Shown piece after piece: positions 1 through 9,492 of a stretch of DNA of 64,000 nt (position 1 is the stretch's first letter; the number at the start of each line of letters is the position of its first letter). The translations under genes and the position numbers were made by a program. The notes beneath the pieces were generated by a model that had not been told where the DNA came from, did no database searches, and saw nothing but the letters and a program-made list of their open reading frames with translations. This stretch comes from an uncultured Lachnospiraceae bacterium (GTDB taxonomy: Bacteria > Bacillota > Clostridia > Lachnospirales > Lachnospiraceae). The stretch lies in NCBI GenBank assembly GCA_947628225.1, contig CANQYY010000009.1:43842-107841 (forward strand). The letters run 5' to 3'.

Positions 1-867
1 TTCCTGATTTTGCAACCATTGTTAAACAAAATATCTGTCAGTTTTATGGAGGAACGGGATTTATATGACTCTACGGTAAATGTCATTCCCCGGCACTTTA
101 CGCTCAGTAATTATAAGATTGCATCATCACTGATGAGCTACTGGCAGTCACTGGGAAATACAGCGTTAATTTCACTGTTAGTCAGTGTCTTGCAGATTAT
201 TTCCTGTACGCTGGTGGGCTATGGCTTCGCCAGATATAAGTTCCCGTTAAAGGGACTGTGGTTTGGTATGGTTATTCTGGTAATTGTAATTCCGCCATCC
301 ACAATTCATGCGGCCCTTTACCTGAACTTCCGTTACTTTGATATTTTCGGACTTTTCCGGCTTATAACCGGCGAGCCGCTGAACCTGCTGGATTCACTGG
401 TGCCGTATGCCCTGATGTGTCTGGGCTGTATGGGCTTAAAGAGCGGTCTGTACATTTACATGCTGCGGCAGTTCTTCCGCGGCATACCAAAGGAGCTGGA
501 AGAGGCAGCTTATGTGGATGGATGCGGTAAGATTATGACCTTTATCCGTATCATGCTTCCGGATGCAAAACCGATGATAACATCCTGCTTTTTGTTCTCT
601 TTCGTATGGCAGTGGACAGACAGCTTTTATTCCCGGATGTTCCTATCCTCGGATTTTGTCCTGCTCTCGAATAAGCTGTCAGGCCTGGCGGGGGCGCTGG
701 ATGGTTATCTGGACGCCAGGGGGATTGCCCAAAAGGCTACAACGGCATATTCCGGAGCCATGGTGGGAACCGGAACCCTGATTACGATCATCCCGTTGAT
801 CATCGTATATCTGTTTGCTCAGAAAGGCTTTGTAGAGAGCTTGAGCCAGTCGGGACTGAAGATGTAA
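1..867 (+). CDS. Carbohydrate ABC transporter permease, MalG/LplC-like (5' end outside window)
   Basis: Inner-membrane permease of a CUT1-type sugar ABC importer. The frame is open to the left edge, so the N terminus and first membrane helix lie outside the window; an in-frame TTG at position 10 is unlikely to be the real start. About five hydrophobic segments are visible. The cytoplasmic EAA loop that docks on the ATPase is clear (EEAAYVDGCG followed by IMLPDAKP, about 160-190 codons into the visible part). It is followed by a solute-binding lipoprotein and a xylan-degradation gene set, so xylo-oligosaccharides or aldouronic acids are the inferred substrate. No ATPase gene is in the window; CUT1 systems often share one encoded elsewhere. 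The family assignment is firm; the substrate is inferred from context. Confidence 0.88.
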   Translation, partial: FLILQPLLNKISVSFMEERDLYDSTVNVIPRHFTLSNYKIASSLMSYWQSLGNTALISLLVSVLQIISCTLVGYGFARYKFPLKGLWFGMVILVIVIPPSTIHAALYLNFRYFDIFGLFRLITGEPLNLLDSLVPYALMCLGCMGLKSGLYIYMLRQFFRGIPKELEEAAYVDGCGKIMTFIRIMLPDAKPMITSCFLFSFVWQWTDSFYSRMFLSSDFVLLSNKLSGLAGALDGYLDARGIAQKATTAYSGAMVGTGTLITIIPLIIVYLFAQKGFVESLSQSGLKM

Positions 868-895
868 TAGCGGGAGATGTCAATTTAGGTTATTG

Positions 896-921
896 TCTGC
901 TGCGGATGCTGCCGCAGCAGA
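896..921 (+). other. GC-rich intercistronic hairpin between permease and binding-protein genes
   Basis: A perfect 10-bp stem (TCTGCTGCGG / CCGCAGCAGA) with a 6-nt loop lies between the permease stop and the binding-protein start. No T-run follows it, so it is not a typical terminator. Hairpins in this position often protect the 3' end of the upstream message or set a higher level of the binding protein than of the permease; that role is inferred. Confidence 0.5.
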
Positions 922-959
922 TGTAACAATATAAATCTAAATTTTAAGGAGGAATCATA

Positions 960-2393
960 ATGAAAGCAAGCATGCAAAAATTAATTGCTGTGGGCTTGAG
1001 TGTGATGCTTGTCGTAGGGACCTTGACAGGCTGTGGAGGCGATAGCGATAATAAAACAGCTTCCGGGTCAGCTACAACAGGTAACAACAACGGCACGTCA
1101 AGCGGACAAAAGAAAACCTTTGATGATCTGGGTGGCATGAGCATTACTATCAGTGACTGGTATACAGCGCCCGAATCTGCACCAACAACAGATTATGAAA
1201 AGAAAACAGAGCAGTACAGAAAGCAGATTCAAAAGGATTACAATTTTAAGATCAAACGTGAAAACACAATGGCATGGGGCGACACCCTGGAAACTTACAC
1301 AACACAGGTAATGGCGAATAATCCAAAGTATCAGTTGTACTATCTGTATCAGGAGTGGATTAGTGAGCCGGTATTGAAAGGCTTGATGAAAGACCTTTCC
1401 AAACTCCCTGAATTTGATTTTACGGAGGAAAAATGGAATCCTACCGTAACAAAGAGAATGAGTATTGGTAACGGTATCTGGGGAATGAATATTGAATCTG
1501 AGCCGCGAGGCGGAATCTTCTTCAATAAGCGTCTTTTGAAAGAGGCAGGTATTGATCCGGATGAACCGTATGATTTGCAGCAAAACAATCAATGGACATG
1601 GGAAAAATTTGAAGAGTACTGCAAGAAGCTGACAAGAGATACCGATGGCGATGGAAAAATCGACCAGTATGCTATGGGAAGTTTCAATAAGTATTACTTA
1701 AAGATGTGTGCAGCTTCTAACAATGCCACCTATGTAGACTTTAAGGACGGTAAGTATGTGAACGGAATTAAAACCCAGGAATTTAAAGATGCAATGAACT
1801 GGGGCGTTAGCATTATTAAGAAAGGCTGGATTATGCCGGATCCGCCGGGATCTACTGACTGGGCTTGGTATAAGGCTGCTTTCCGTGATGGCGAGGTAGC
1901 AATGCAGACATCTGAGGTTTATGAGATCAGCGCTTTCTCTGCTATGGAAGATGAGTGGGGCTTTGTTATGTTCCCATATAATCAGGCAAACCCGGATGCA
2001 ACAAACAAAACGGTACCGGACGACAATATTGTTGTAATGCCATCCTGCTTTGATGATGAAACAGCAGAAAAGATTGCATTTGCTTATGATTTGTACACAG
2101 AGCCGACCGAAGGCTTTACTAAGGAGGAAGCTTACAAGGAAGGATATTATCCACAGTTTAAAGATGAGCGCGCAGTGGATGAAACACTTGTTATGATGAG
2201 TCAGGAAGAACATAAGATGCCGGCATATCATATGATGATCAGCGGTATCAATGATGGTGATTTTGCTTATGGTGTATATGCATTGGCAGCTACACCGGCA
2301 CAGCAGATTGAAAAACTTTCTACTGCATGGGATACTAAGATTAATGAGGCAAATGAGGCATACGCAAAATTTGCAAAAGAGCACAGTAAATAA
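960..2393 (+). CDS. Extracellular sugar-binding lipoprotein of the ABC transporter
   Basis: Solute-binding protein (family 1, CUT1 type) that captures the sugar outside the cell and delivers it to the permease encoded upstream. The N terminus is a lipoprotein signal peptide (basic start, hydrophobic core, lipobox LTGC with the acylated Cys near residue 25), followed by a Ser/Thr/Asn/Gly-rich tether and then the globular domain. Length (477 aa) is normal for the family. A strong AAGGAGG site precedes the ATG by a normal distance. A terminator follows directly, so the transporter genes form a unit separable from the downstream enzymes. The sequence does not show which sugar binds; xylo-oligosaccharides or aldouronic acids are inferred from the GH3, GH67 and uxuAB neighbours. 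Confidence 0.88.
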   Translation: MKASMQKLIAVGLSVMLVVGTLTGCGGDSDNKTASGSATTGNNNGTSSGQKKTFDDLGGMSITISDWYTAPESAPTTDYEKKTEQYRKQIQKDYNFKIKRENTMAWGDTLETYTTQVMANNPKYQLYYLYQEWISEPVLKGLMKDLSKLPEFDFTEEKWNPTVTKRMSIGNGIWGMNIESEPRGGIFFNKRLLKEAGIDPDEPYDLQQNNQWTWEKFEEYCKKLTRDTDGDGKIDQYAMGSFNKYYLKMCAASNNATYVDFKDGKYVNGIKTQEFKDAMNWGVSIIKKGWIMPDPPGSTDWAWYKAAFRDGEVAMQTSEVYEISAFSAMEDEWGFVMFPYNQANPDATNKTVPDDNIVVMPSCFDDETAEKIAFAYDLYTEPTEGFTKEEAYKEGYYPQFKDERAVDETLVMMSQEEHKMPAYHMMISGINDGDFAYGVYALAATPAQQIEKLSTAWDTKINEANEAYAKFAKEHSK

Positions 2394-2410
2394 ATACGGT
2401 AAACTTTGAA

Positions 2411-2465
2411 AAAAGGGCTGTTCAGAATGAGCGGAAGGTTTGTTTTGCACAGCCCTTTTCTAAAT
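2411..2465 (+). terminator. Rho-independent terminator after the binding-protein gene
   Basis: A perfect 11-bp stem (AAAAGGGCTGT at 2411-2421 and ACAGCCCTTTT at 2449-2459) with a 27-nt loop and a T-rich 3' arm starts 17 bases after the stop codon of the binding-protein gene. It separates the transporter from the GH3 enzyme gene. Confidence 0.75.
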
Positions 2466-2531
2466 AAAAAACGAAAACAATAGGACGTGATCCTTATTAA
2501 TAGATAGTAATACTGCGTAAGGAGAAACAGG

Positions 2532-4676
2532 ATGGAAAAATATCAGGATGAAACTTTATCTTTTGAGGAACGCGCCGCAGATCTGGCCTCCCGTATGACG
2601 TTGGAGGAAAAGGTATATCAGACCCTGCATGGCGCCGCCGCCATAGAGAGATTGGGCGTCAAGGCATACAATTATTGGAATGAGGCGCTCCATGGAGTGG
2701 CGAGAGCCGGTGTGGCTACGGTGTTCCCACAGGCAATCGGCCTGGCAGCGACCTTCGATGAAGATTTTCTGGAAAAAGCAGCGGAGGTCATATCAGATGA
2801 GGGCAGGGCGAAGTTTAATGTACAGCAAAAATATGGCGACTATGATATTTACAAGGGATTGACTTTTTGGTCCCCCAATGTCAATATTTTCCGCGATCCG
2901 CGCTGGGGCAGGGGGCATGAAACCTTTGGGGAAGACCCCTATTTGACCTCCCGCCTTGGAGTGCGCTTTATTAAGGGATTGCAGGGCTCTGATAAAAAGT
3001 ATTTAAAGGCGGCTGCCTGCGCCAAGCATTTTGCCGTTCACTCGGGACCGGAAGATACCCGCCATAGCTTTAATGCCGTGGTGTCGGAAAAGGATCTGCG
3101 GGAAACTTATCTCCCGGCTTTCAAGGCATGTGTGAAGGAAGCCAATGTGGAAGTGGTGATGGGAGCTTATAACCGGACGAATGATGAACCCTGCTGTGGA
3201 AGTAAACGTCTGCTGGAGGATATCCTCCGGGGGGAATGGGGATTTAAGGGACATGTAACCTCCGACTGTTGGGCGATTAAAGATTTCCATGAATTTCATA
3301 TGGTCACAGCCAATGCCGTTGAAAGCGTGGCGCTTGCCATGAACCGGGGATGCGACTTAAATTGCGGGAACATCTACGGAAATCTCTTAAAGGCAGTAGA
3401 GCAGGGATTAGTAAAAGAGGAAACAATAGAAACGGCAGTTACCAGACTGCTGACAACCAGAATGAAGCTTGGACTTTTTGACGCGCCGGAGAAGGTACCG
3501 TATCATGCCATATCCTATGATGTAGTAGACAGCAGAAAGCATCAGGAAATAAATGAAGAGGCGGCAAGAAAGAGTATCGTTCTTTTGAAAAACGAAAATA
3601 ATATGCTGCCGTTACAAAAAGATGCGATTCATACAATCGGCGTGATTGGCCCGAATGCCAATAACCGGAAAGCCCTGGTAGGAAATTACGAGGGGACTGC
3701 TTCAGAGTATATTACGATACTGGAGGGGATCCAGAGATATGTCGGCGATGACGTGCGCGTGATGTTTTCCGAGGGCTGTCACCTCTGTAAGGACAGGATC
3801 CAGGGATTGTCACAGGGGAACGACCGTATATCGGAGGTTCGTGCCGTGGCAGAGATGTCGGATGTTATTATTGCCTGTATGGGCCTGGATGCCAGCCTGG
3901 AGGGCGAAGAAGGCGACGAGGGAAATGAGTTTGCCAGCGGGGATAAACCGAATTTGGAATTGCCGGGACTTCAGGAGGAAATACTGAAAGAATTGGCGGC
4001 AACAGGGAAACCGGTCGTTCTTGTCCTGCTTTCCGGCAGCGCTCTTGCCATTCCTTTTGCCGCGGGAAATATTCCGGCTATTTTGCAGGGCTGGTACCCG
4101 GGGGCAAGAGGCGGAAAAGCCATTGCGGAAGTTCTTTTTGGAGATTTTTCACCGGAAGGAAAGCTGCCGGTTACCTTTTACCGTACGACAGAGGAATTAC
4201 CGGACTTTACGGATTATTCCATGAAAAACAGAACCTACCGTTATATGAAGAATGAGGCGCTGTATCCCTTTGGGTATGGCCTTAGCTATACCGACATCAG
4301 CTGTCAGGACGCCACACTGGAAAAAACGGGCGATAACTTTATTATAAAAGCCGTTTTGTCCAATAACGGGGCGAGAATGGGACGGCAGACCTTACAGGTA
4401 TATGTCAGGGCATGCCGGGAGCAGGAATTAAACTGGCAGTTAAAAGGACTGAAAAAGATAGAATTGCAGCCGGGAGAGAAAAAGGAAGTTTCCCTGACGC
4501 TGACGGAAGCAGACTTTGGACTTTACAATGAAGATGGCATCCGGGTTTTGGAGGCAGGCGATTACGAGGTATATGTGGGAACCTCCCAGCCGGATAAAAG
4601 GAGTATTGCCCTTACCGGTAAAACGCCGATAAAAGTACCGGTTCATATAAAGGAAAGTAAAAGGATACCGGAATAA
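2532..4676 (+). CDS. GH3 glycosidase, probable beta-xylosidase
   Basis: Family 3 glycoside hydrolase without a signal peptide, so it acts in the cytoplasm on imported oligosaccharides. The order is an N-terminal TIM-barrel domain (about 1-310), an alpha/beta sandwich domain (about 340-560) and a C-terminal fibronectin III-like domain (about 600-700). The catalytic nucleophile is Asp245 in TSDCWAI, and the substrate motif KHFAVHSGPEDTRH is present. The SDCWAI form and the LEGEEGDEGNEF loop resemble GH3 beta-xylosidases and xylosidase/arabinofuranosidases rather than cellobiases. Length (714 aa) is typical. An AAGGAG site lies 8 bases before the ATG. The GH67 gene follows 17 bases after the stop, which implies cotranscription and joint breakdown of glucuronoxylan fragments. 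Exact glycosidic specificity is inferred. Confidence 0.88.
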   Translation: MEKYQDETLSFEERAADLASRMTLEEKVYQTLHGAAAIERLGVKAYNYWNEALHGVARAGVATVFPQAIGLAATFDEDFLEKAAEVISDEGRAKFNVQQKYGDYDIYKGLTFWSPNVNIFRDPRWGRGHETFGEDPYLTSRLGVRFIKGLQGSDKKYLKAAACAKHFAVHSGPEDTRHSFNAVVSEKDLRETYLPAFKACVKEANVEVVMGAYNRTNDEPCCGSKRLLEDILRGEWGFKGHVTSDCWAIKDFHEFHMVTANAVESVALAMNRGCDLNCGNIYGNLLKAVEQGLVKEETIETAVTRLLTTRMKLGLFDAPEKVPYHAISYDVVDSRKHQEINEEAARKSIVLLKNENNMLPLQKDAIHTIGVIGPNANNRKALVGNYEGTASEYITILEGIQRYVGDDVRVMFSEGCHLCKDRIQGLSQGNDRISEVRAVAEMSDVIIACMGLDASLEGEEGDEGNEFASGDKPNLELPGLQEEILKELAATGKPVVLVLLSGSALAIPFAAGNIPAILQGWYPGARGGKAIAEVLFGDFSPEGKLPVTFYRTTEELPDFTDYSMKNRTYRYMKNEALYPFGYGLSYTDISCQDATLEKTGDNFIIKAVLSNNGARMGRQTLQVYVRACREQELNWQLKGLKKIELQPGEKKEVSLTLTEADFGLYNEDGIRVLEAGDYEVYVGTSQPDKRSIALTGKTPIKVPVHIKESKRIPE

Positions 4677-4693
4677 GAAAAGAGAGGGATAAG

Positions 4694-6664
4694 ATGGATT
4701 TTAGTAATTGCTGGCTGGACTACCGGCCGATGGAAATAAAAGAACAGGCGCTGAGCGCGCTCTCCGTTCTCTGCGAGGGAGAGATTATTGAGAGCGCCGT
4801 GAAAGAGTATCAGCTCGCGCTTAGCAGGATGACGGGCAGGGAGCCGGAGGTTTTCCGGGAGAAGACAAATCGCTGCGTCGCCCTGTATCTGGAGCCGTTG
4901 CTGCCGATAGGGAAAGATGGCTACGAGATAAAAAAAGAAAAGGACAGTTATCATATAACCGGGCAGTCAGAGAGCGGGGTTTTATATGGCGTGTTTCATT
5001 TTTTAAGGCTGATCCGGACAGGGCATATGGATGAGCTTCCGGTAAGCAATGCGCCGGAGATGCCTCTCCGCATGATGAACCACTGGGACAATATGGATGG
5101 CACGATTGAGAGAGGCTACTCGGGAAATTCATTTTTTTACGAAAATTATGAGATTTTGTACAATGAGAGAATCGAGCAGTATGTCAGGCTGATGGCATCC
5201 ATTGGAATTAATGCGATTGTCATTAATAATGTCAATGTGCATCAAAGGGAAACCTACCTCATTACCGATACCTATCTGGAGCAGGTAAAACAGTATGCGG
5301 CGTTATTTGCCCGTTATGGCATTCAGCTTTTTACCAGTGTGAATTTTGCGGCGCCTATGGAGCTTTCCGGCTTTGATAATTGCGACCCCCTCAATGATAA
5401 GGTGGCGCAGTGGTGGAAAGACGCGGTAAAACATATTTATGAAGTGATTCCGGAATTTGGCGGTTTTTTGGTAAAGGCGGATTCCGAAGGGCGTCCGGGC
5501 CCGTTTACTTATGACCGAACGCACGCCGACGGCGCCAATATGCTGGCAAAGGCTCTTGCCCCTTACGGCGGTATTGTAGTGTGGCGGTGTTTTGTGTATA
5601 ACTGCGGACAGGACTGGCGGGATAAAAAGACAGACCGCGCCAGGGCGGCATATGATAATTTTATTGCGCTGGACGGGCAGTTTGAGGATAATGTGATTTT
5701 GCAGATTAAAAACGGCCCCATGGATTTTCAGGTCAGGGAACCGGTTTCTCCGTTATTTGGCGGTTTAAAAAAGACAAATATGATTCTGGAGGTAGAAATT
5801 GCCCAGGAGTATACCGGACAACAGATCGATCTTTGCTATCTTTTGCCGATGTGGCGGGAAATTTTAGACTTTGATACCTTTTCGGAGGGAGAGGGCTCTA
5901 CCGTCCGGCAGATTGTGAAGGGCGCCCAGTACGGACAGAACTGCTGCGGTATGGCGGCAGTCATCAATACCGGAAACGATTATAACTGGACGGGGAATGA
6001 TTTGGCGGCGGCAAATACATACGGCTACGGGAGAATGGCGATGAATCCTTCCCTTACTTCGGAGGCAATAGCGAAAGAGTGGATCGAGCTGACCTTTGGC
6101 GCCGCCGTGGCAGACGATTTGACGAAAATTCTGATGGATTCCTGGCCTACCTATGAAAAGTATACTTCTCCTCTGGGGATTGGCTGGATGGTAACCCCGC
6201 ACTATCATTACGGCCCGGATGTGGACGGGTATGAATATGACCGCTGGGGTACCTATCACCGCGCGGACAGAAACGGACTGGGGATAGACCGGACTCCGGC
6301 GGGAACCGGATATACGGCGCAGTATAATGAACCATGGTCCGCTATTTATGCCGACAGGAATCTGTGTCCGGAGGAGCTGCTTTTGTTTTTTCACTACGTT
6401 CGCTATGATGAGGTGTTAAAAAGCGGGAAAACGCTGATACAGCACATCTATGATACCCACTTTGAAGGGGTGGAAGAGGTGGAGGAAATGATAGAGCGCT
6501 TCGACGGGCTGCAAAACAAACTGCCGGGCGATGTATATGACCGGGTGCGCGAACGGATGGAAAGACAGTTGGAAAACGCAATCGAATGGCGCGACCGCAT
6601 CAATACGTATTTTTACCGGAAAAGCGGCGTACCGGATGAAAAGGGAAGAAAGATTTATGAATGA
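4694..6664 (+). CDS. aguA: GH67 alpha-glucuronidase
   Basis: Cytoplasmic alpha-glucuronidase that removes (4-O-methyl)glucuronic acid from the non-reducing end of xylo-oligosaccharides (aldouronic acids). Family hallmarks are easy to see: KADSEGRPGPFTY with the acid Glu265, KNGPMDFQVREP with Asp344, and AQEYTG with Glu372. Their spacing (79 and 107 residues after the Glu) matches the catalytic triad known from Geobacillus GH67 (E285, D364, E392). An N-terminal beta domain (1-120), a TIM barrel (about 125-430) and a helical C-terminal domain follow in order. The enzyme lacks a signal peptide, consistent with importer-fed substrates. It sits between GH3 and uxuA in a tight run, linking release of glucuronate to its catabolism. 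Confidence 0.95.
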   Translation: MDFSNCWLDYRPMEIKEQALSALSVLCEGEIIESAVKEYQLALSRMTGREPEVFREKTNRCVALYLEPLLPIGKDGYEIKKEKDSYHITGQSESGVLYGVFHFLRLIRTGHMDELPVSNAPEMPLRMMNHWDNMDGTIERGYSGNSFFYENYEILYNERIEQYVRLMASIGINAIVINNVNVHQRETYLITDTYLEQVKQYAALFARYGIQLFTSVNFAAPMELSGFDNCDPLNDKVAQWWKDAVKHIYEVIPEFGGFLVKADSEGRPGPFTYDRTHADGANMLAKALAPYGGIVVWRCFVYNCGQDWRDKKTDRARAAYDNFIALDGQFEDNVILQIKNGPMDFQVREPVSPLFGGLKKTNMILEVEIAQEYTGQQIDLCYLLPMWREILDFDTFSEGEGSTVRQIVKGAQYGQNCCGMAAVINTGNDYNWTGNDLAAANTYGYGRMAMNPSLTSEAIAKEWIELTFGAAVADDLTKILMDSWPTYEKYTSPLGIGWMVTPHYHYGPDVDGYEYDRWGTYHRADRNGLGIDRTPAGTGYTAQYNEPWSAIYADRNLCPEELLLFFHYVRYDEVLKSGKTLIQHIYDTHFEGVEEVEEMIERFDGLQNKLPGDVYDRVRERMERQLENAIEWRDRINTYFYRKSGVPDEKGRKIYE

Positions 6665-6717
6665 CCGGTAAATATTAACCGGGGAAACCCGGGTTAGCAG
6701 AATGGAGGAAAATAAAT

Positions 6718-7788
6718 ATGGATATGACATTAAGATGGTATGGAGAGGGAAATGACAGTGTGACTCTGGAGCAGATTCGTCAGATTCCCGGTGTGACGGG
6801 CGTCATTACTGCGCTCCATGATATTCCGGCAGGAGAGGCATGGAGTTATGAACAAGTTATGGAGAGGAAAAAGCAGGTAGAGGCAAAAGGACTGAAACTG
6901 GTCGGCATAGAGAGCATTAACGTACATGAAGATATCAAAATCGGCCTGCCAACCAGGGATGCACTGATAGAAAACTACTGCAAGTCGCTGGAAGCGGTGG
7001 GAAAGGCAGATATTCATCTGGTCTGCTATAATTTCATGCCGGTATTTGACTGGACAAGAACGGATCTGGCTATGCCCCTTGCTGACGGTTCTACGGCTCT
7101 TGCCTATGATTCTTCCGTTATTGACGGCATTAATGCCAGTGAAATGTTTGAGCGCATTGAAAAGGCAAGCGGCGGTTTTGTTATGCCGGGATGGGAGCCG
7201 AACCGGCGCGACGAGATAATGGAGCTGTTTGATAAGTATAAAGATGTGGATGCTGAAAAGTTACGGGAAAATTTCAAATATTTTTTGGATGGCATTATGC
7301 CTGTCTGCGAGAAATACAAGATTAAAATGGCGGTTCATCCGGATGATCCGGCATGGGATGTGTTTGGGCTTCCCCGGATTGTAACCTGTGAAGAGGATTT
7401 ATTAAAGATTGCCCGGATGAATCCGAGTATCTACAACGGTTTTACCTTCTGCACCGGTTCCCTTGGCAGTAACCTGAATAATGATCTTCCCCGGATAATA
7501 CGCAATCCGGAAATTGCCAGGAGAATCTATTTTGCCCACCTGAGGAATATAAAATATGAGAACGAGGAGCTGTTCCATGAAGTATCTCATCTTTCCTCGG
7601 ATGGAAACTTTGATATGTATGAGATTGTTAAGGCGTTAATTGATATGGGCTTTGACGGCTGCATCCGCCCGGATCATGGACGTATGATCTGGGACGAGCA
7701 GGCAAGACCGGGTTACGGCTTGTATGACCGGGCGCTTGGCGTGGCATATTTAAATGGGCTCTGGGAGGCAATACACAAAAATAAATAA
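6718..7788 (+). CDS. uxuA: Mannonate dehydratase
   Basis: Dehydrates D-mannonate to 2-keto-3-deoxy-D-gluconate in the hexuronate pathway. The N terminus (LRWYGEGND, then PGVTGVITALHDIP) and the block YNFMPVFDWTRTDL are characteristic of UxuA, as are MAVHPDDPAW, TFCTGSLGS and YFAHLRN, which supply metal ligands in the family. Length (356 aa) is standard. A GGAGG site lies 9 bases before the ATG. It is followed 11 bases later by uxuB, so the two steps are made together. The upstream isomerase (UxaC, glucuronate to fructuronate) and the downstream KDG kinase and aldolase are not in this window. Confidence 0.95.
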   Translation: MDMTLRWYGEGNDSVTLEQIRQIPGVTGVITALHDIPAGEAWSYEQVMERKKQVEAKGLKLVGIESINVHEDIKIGLPTRDALIENYCKSLEAVGKADIHLVCYNFMPVFDWTRTDLAMPLADGSTALAYDSSVIDGINASEMFERIEKASGGFVMPGWEPNRRDEIMELFDKYKDVDAEKLRENFKYFLDGIMPVCEKYKIKMAVHPDDPAWDVFGLPRIVTCEEDLLKIARMNPSIYNGFTFCTGSLGSNLNNDLPRIIRNPEIARRIYFAHLRNIKYENEELFHEVSHLSSDGNFDMYEIVKALIDMGFDGCIRPDHGRMIWDEQARPGYGLYDRALGVAYLNGLWEAIHKNK

Positions 7789-7799
7789 GGGAGGACAGT

Positions 7800-9407
7800 A
7801 TGAAATTATTAGAATTACAGGCAGGTATATCGGAAGAATGGGAGAAAAAAGGATATGAACTTCCCCAATATGACAGAGAAGCAGTAAAAAAAGCGACCAA
7901 GGAGGCTCCGGCATGGGTGCATTTTGGGGCCGGCAATATTTTCCGCGCCTTTCCGGCAGAACGATTACAACAGGTTTTGAATCAGGGCGTTTATGACAAG
8001 GGAGTGATTGTGGCAGAGAGCTTTGACCACGAAATTATTACCAGGGCATATAAGCCTTATGACGGGCTGAGCCTGTCTGTTGTATTAAAGGCAAACGGCA
8101 CGATAGAGAAAATTGCAGTGGGAAGCGTAGTAGAGGCGCTGGTGGCAGACCCGGAATATCCGGAGGACTATAAGAGATTAACAGAGATCTTTGAGAACCC
8201 ATCGCTTCAGATGGTCAGCTTTACCATTACCGAAAAAGGCTATTCCCTGATAAACGGAAAAGGGGAAAGCCTTCCGGGAGTGGAAGAGGGAATGAAAGCC
8301 GGACCGGGGCCCCAGAGCCATTTGATGGGGCGGATTGCGTCCCTGTGCTATTCCCGCTTTATGAAAGGGGCGATGCCGTTAGCGCTTGCCAGCATGGATA
8401 ACTGTTCCCATAATGGCGACAAATTAAAGGCGGGAGTAATGGCTTATGTGCAGGCATGGGAAAAAGCCGGAAAAGTAGGGAAAGATTTCGTTGCTTATAT
8501 GAAGGGCAAGGTATCCTTCCCGTGGTCCATGATTGATAAAATCACACCAAGACCGGACGGGGCTGTTAAGGAAATGTTGGAAAAGGATGGTTTTGAGGAC
8601 ACAGAGCTGATTATTACGGAGCGCAATACCTATACGGCGCCCTTTGTAAATTCAGAGGAAACCGGATACCTTGTGATTGAGGATGATTTTCCGAACGGAC
8701 GCCCGCCGCTGGAAAAAGCCGGTATTGTATTTACGGACAGGGAAACCGTGGACAAGGTAGAAAAGATGAAAGTATGCACCTGCCTGAATCCGCTCCACAC
8801 GGCTTTAGCAGTATACGGCTGTATGCTGGGACATACTTCCATCCATGATGAGATGGAGGATAATGAACTGCGTACTCTGATTACGAGGATGTGTTACGAG
8901 GAAGGAATGCCGGTAGTGGTAAATCCGGGGGTTATTGAGCCAAAAGATTTTGCCGATGCGGTATTGACCCTGCGCCTGCCCAACCCGTTCATGCCTGACA
9001 CTCCCCAGAGAATTGCCTGCGACACCTCTCAAAAACTGCCGATCCGTTTCGGAGAAACCATTAAGGCATACCAAAAAAGGGAGGATCTGGATGTAAAAAC
9101 GCTGACCCTGATTCCCCTTGTGCTGGCAGGCTGGTGCCGTTATCTCCTTGGCGTGGATGATTCCGGGAAGAGCTTTGAACAGAGCCCGGACCCGCGGTTA
9201 GAGGAAGTAAAAGCCTATGTAAAGGATATTACTCTGGGAAAGACAGATAATGTGCATCAGGCTTTGGAACCGATTTTGTCAGACGCCTCTATTTTTGCCG
9301 TAAATCTTTATGAAGCAGGACTGGGTGAAAAGATAGAGGGGATGTTTGCTGAGCTGACGGCAGGAGCGGGAGCGATTCGTGCTGCCCTGAAGAAATATTT
9401 GCAGTAA
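7800..9407 (+). CDS. uxuB: D-fructuronate reductase (mannonate oxidoreductase)
   Basis: NAD-dependent reductase of the long-chain mannitol dehydrogenase family that converts D-fructuronate to D-mannonate, the substrate of UxuA encoded just upstream. WVHFGAGNIFRAF near residue 40 is the dinucleotide-binding start of the family; DNCSHNGDKL and the KMKVCTCLNPLHTALA helix of the C-terminal domain are also visible. At 535 aa it is the usual length for clostridial UxuB. A GGGAGGA site lies close to the ATG, with 11 bases between uxuA and uxuB. The transcription unit ends at the hairpin at 9426-9489. Mannitol or tagaturonate reductase activity is the alternative within the family, but the uxuA linkage favours fructuronate. 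Confidence 0.92.
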   Translation: MKLLELQAGISEEWEKKGYELPQYDREAVKKATKEAPAWVHFGAGNIFRAFPAERLQQVLNQGVYDKGVIVAESFDHEIITRAYKPYDGLSLSVVLKANGTIEKIAVGSVVEALVADPEYPEDYKRLTEIFENPSLQMVSFTITEKGYSLINGKGESLPGVEEGMKAGPGPQSHLMGRIASLCYSRFMKGAMPLALASMDNCSHNGDKLKAGVMAYVQAWEKAGKVGKDFVAYMKGKVSFPWSMIDKITPRPDGAVKEMLEKDGFEDTELIITERNTYTAPFVNSEETGYLVIEDDFPNGRPPLEKAGIVFTDRETVDKVEKMKVCTCLNPLHTALAVYGCMLGHTSIHDEMEDNELRTLITRMCYEEGMPVVVNPGVIEPKDFADAVLTLRLPNPFMPDTPQRIACDTSQKLPIRFGETIKAYQKREDLDVKTLTLIPLVLAGWCRYLLGVDDSGKSFEQSPDPRLEEVKAYVKDITLGKTDNVHQALEPILSDASIFAVNLYEAGLGEKIEGMFAELTAGAGAIRAALKKYLQ

Positions 9408-9425
9408 AATCAGAAGAGATCAGAA

Positions 9426-9489
9426 AAACCGTCATTCCCGGCCCGATGCAAAGTCTGGCGCAGACGGTAGGAAATGACGGTTTATTTGT
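9426..9489. terminator. Bidirectional terminator between convergent uxuB and sigG
   Basis: A perfect 11-bp stem, AAACCGTCATT (9426-9436) with AATGACGGTTT (9473-9483), closes a larger hairpin with A-rich and T-rich flanks on both sides. It lies between the stop codons of two convergent genes and can serve both. Confidence 0.75.
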
Positions 9490-9492
9490 TTT

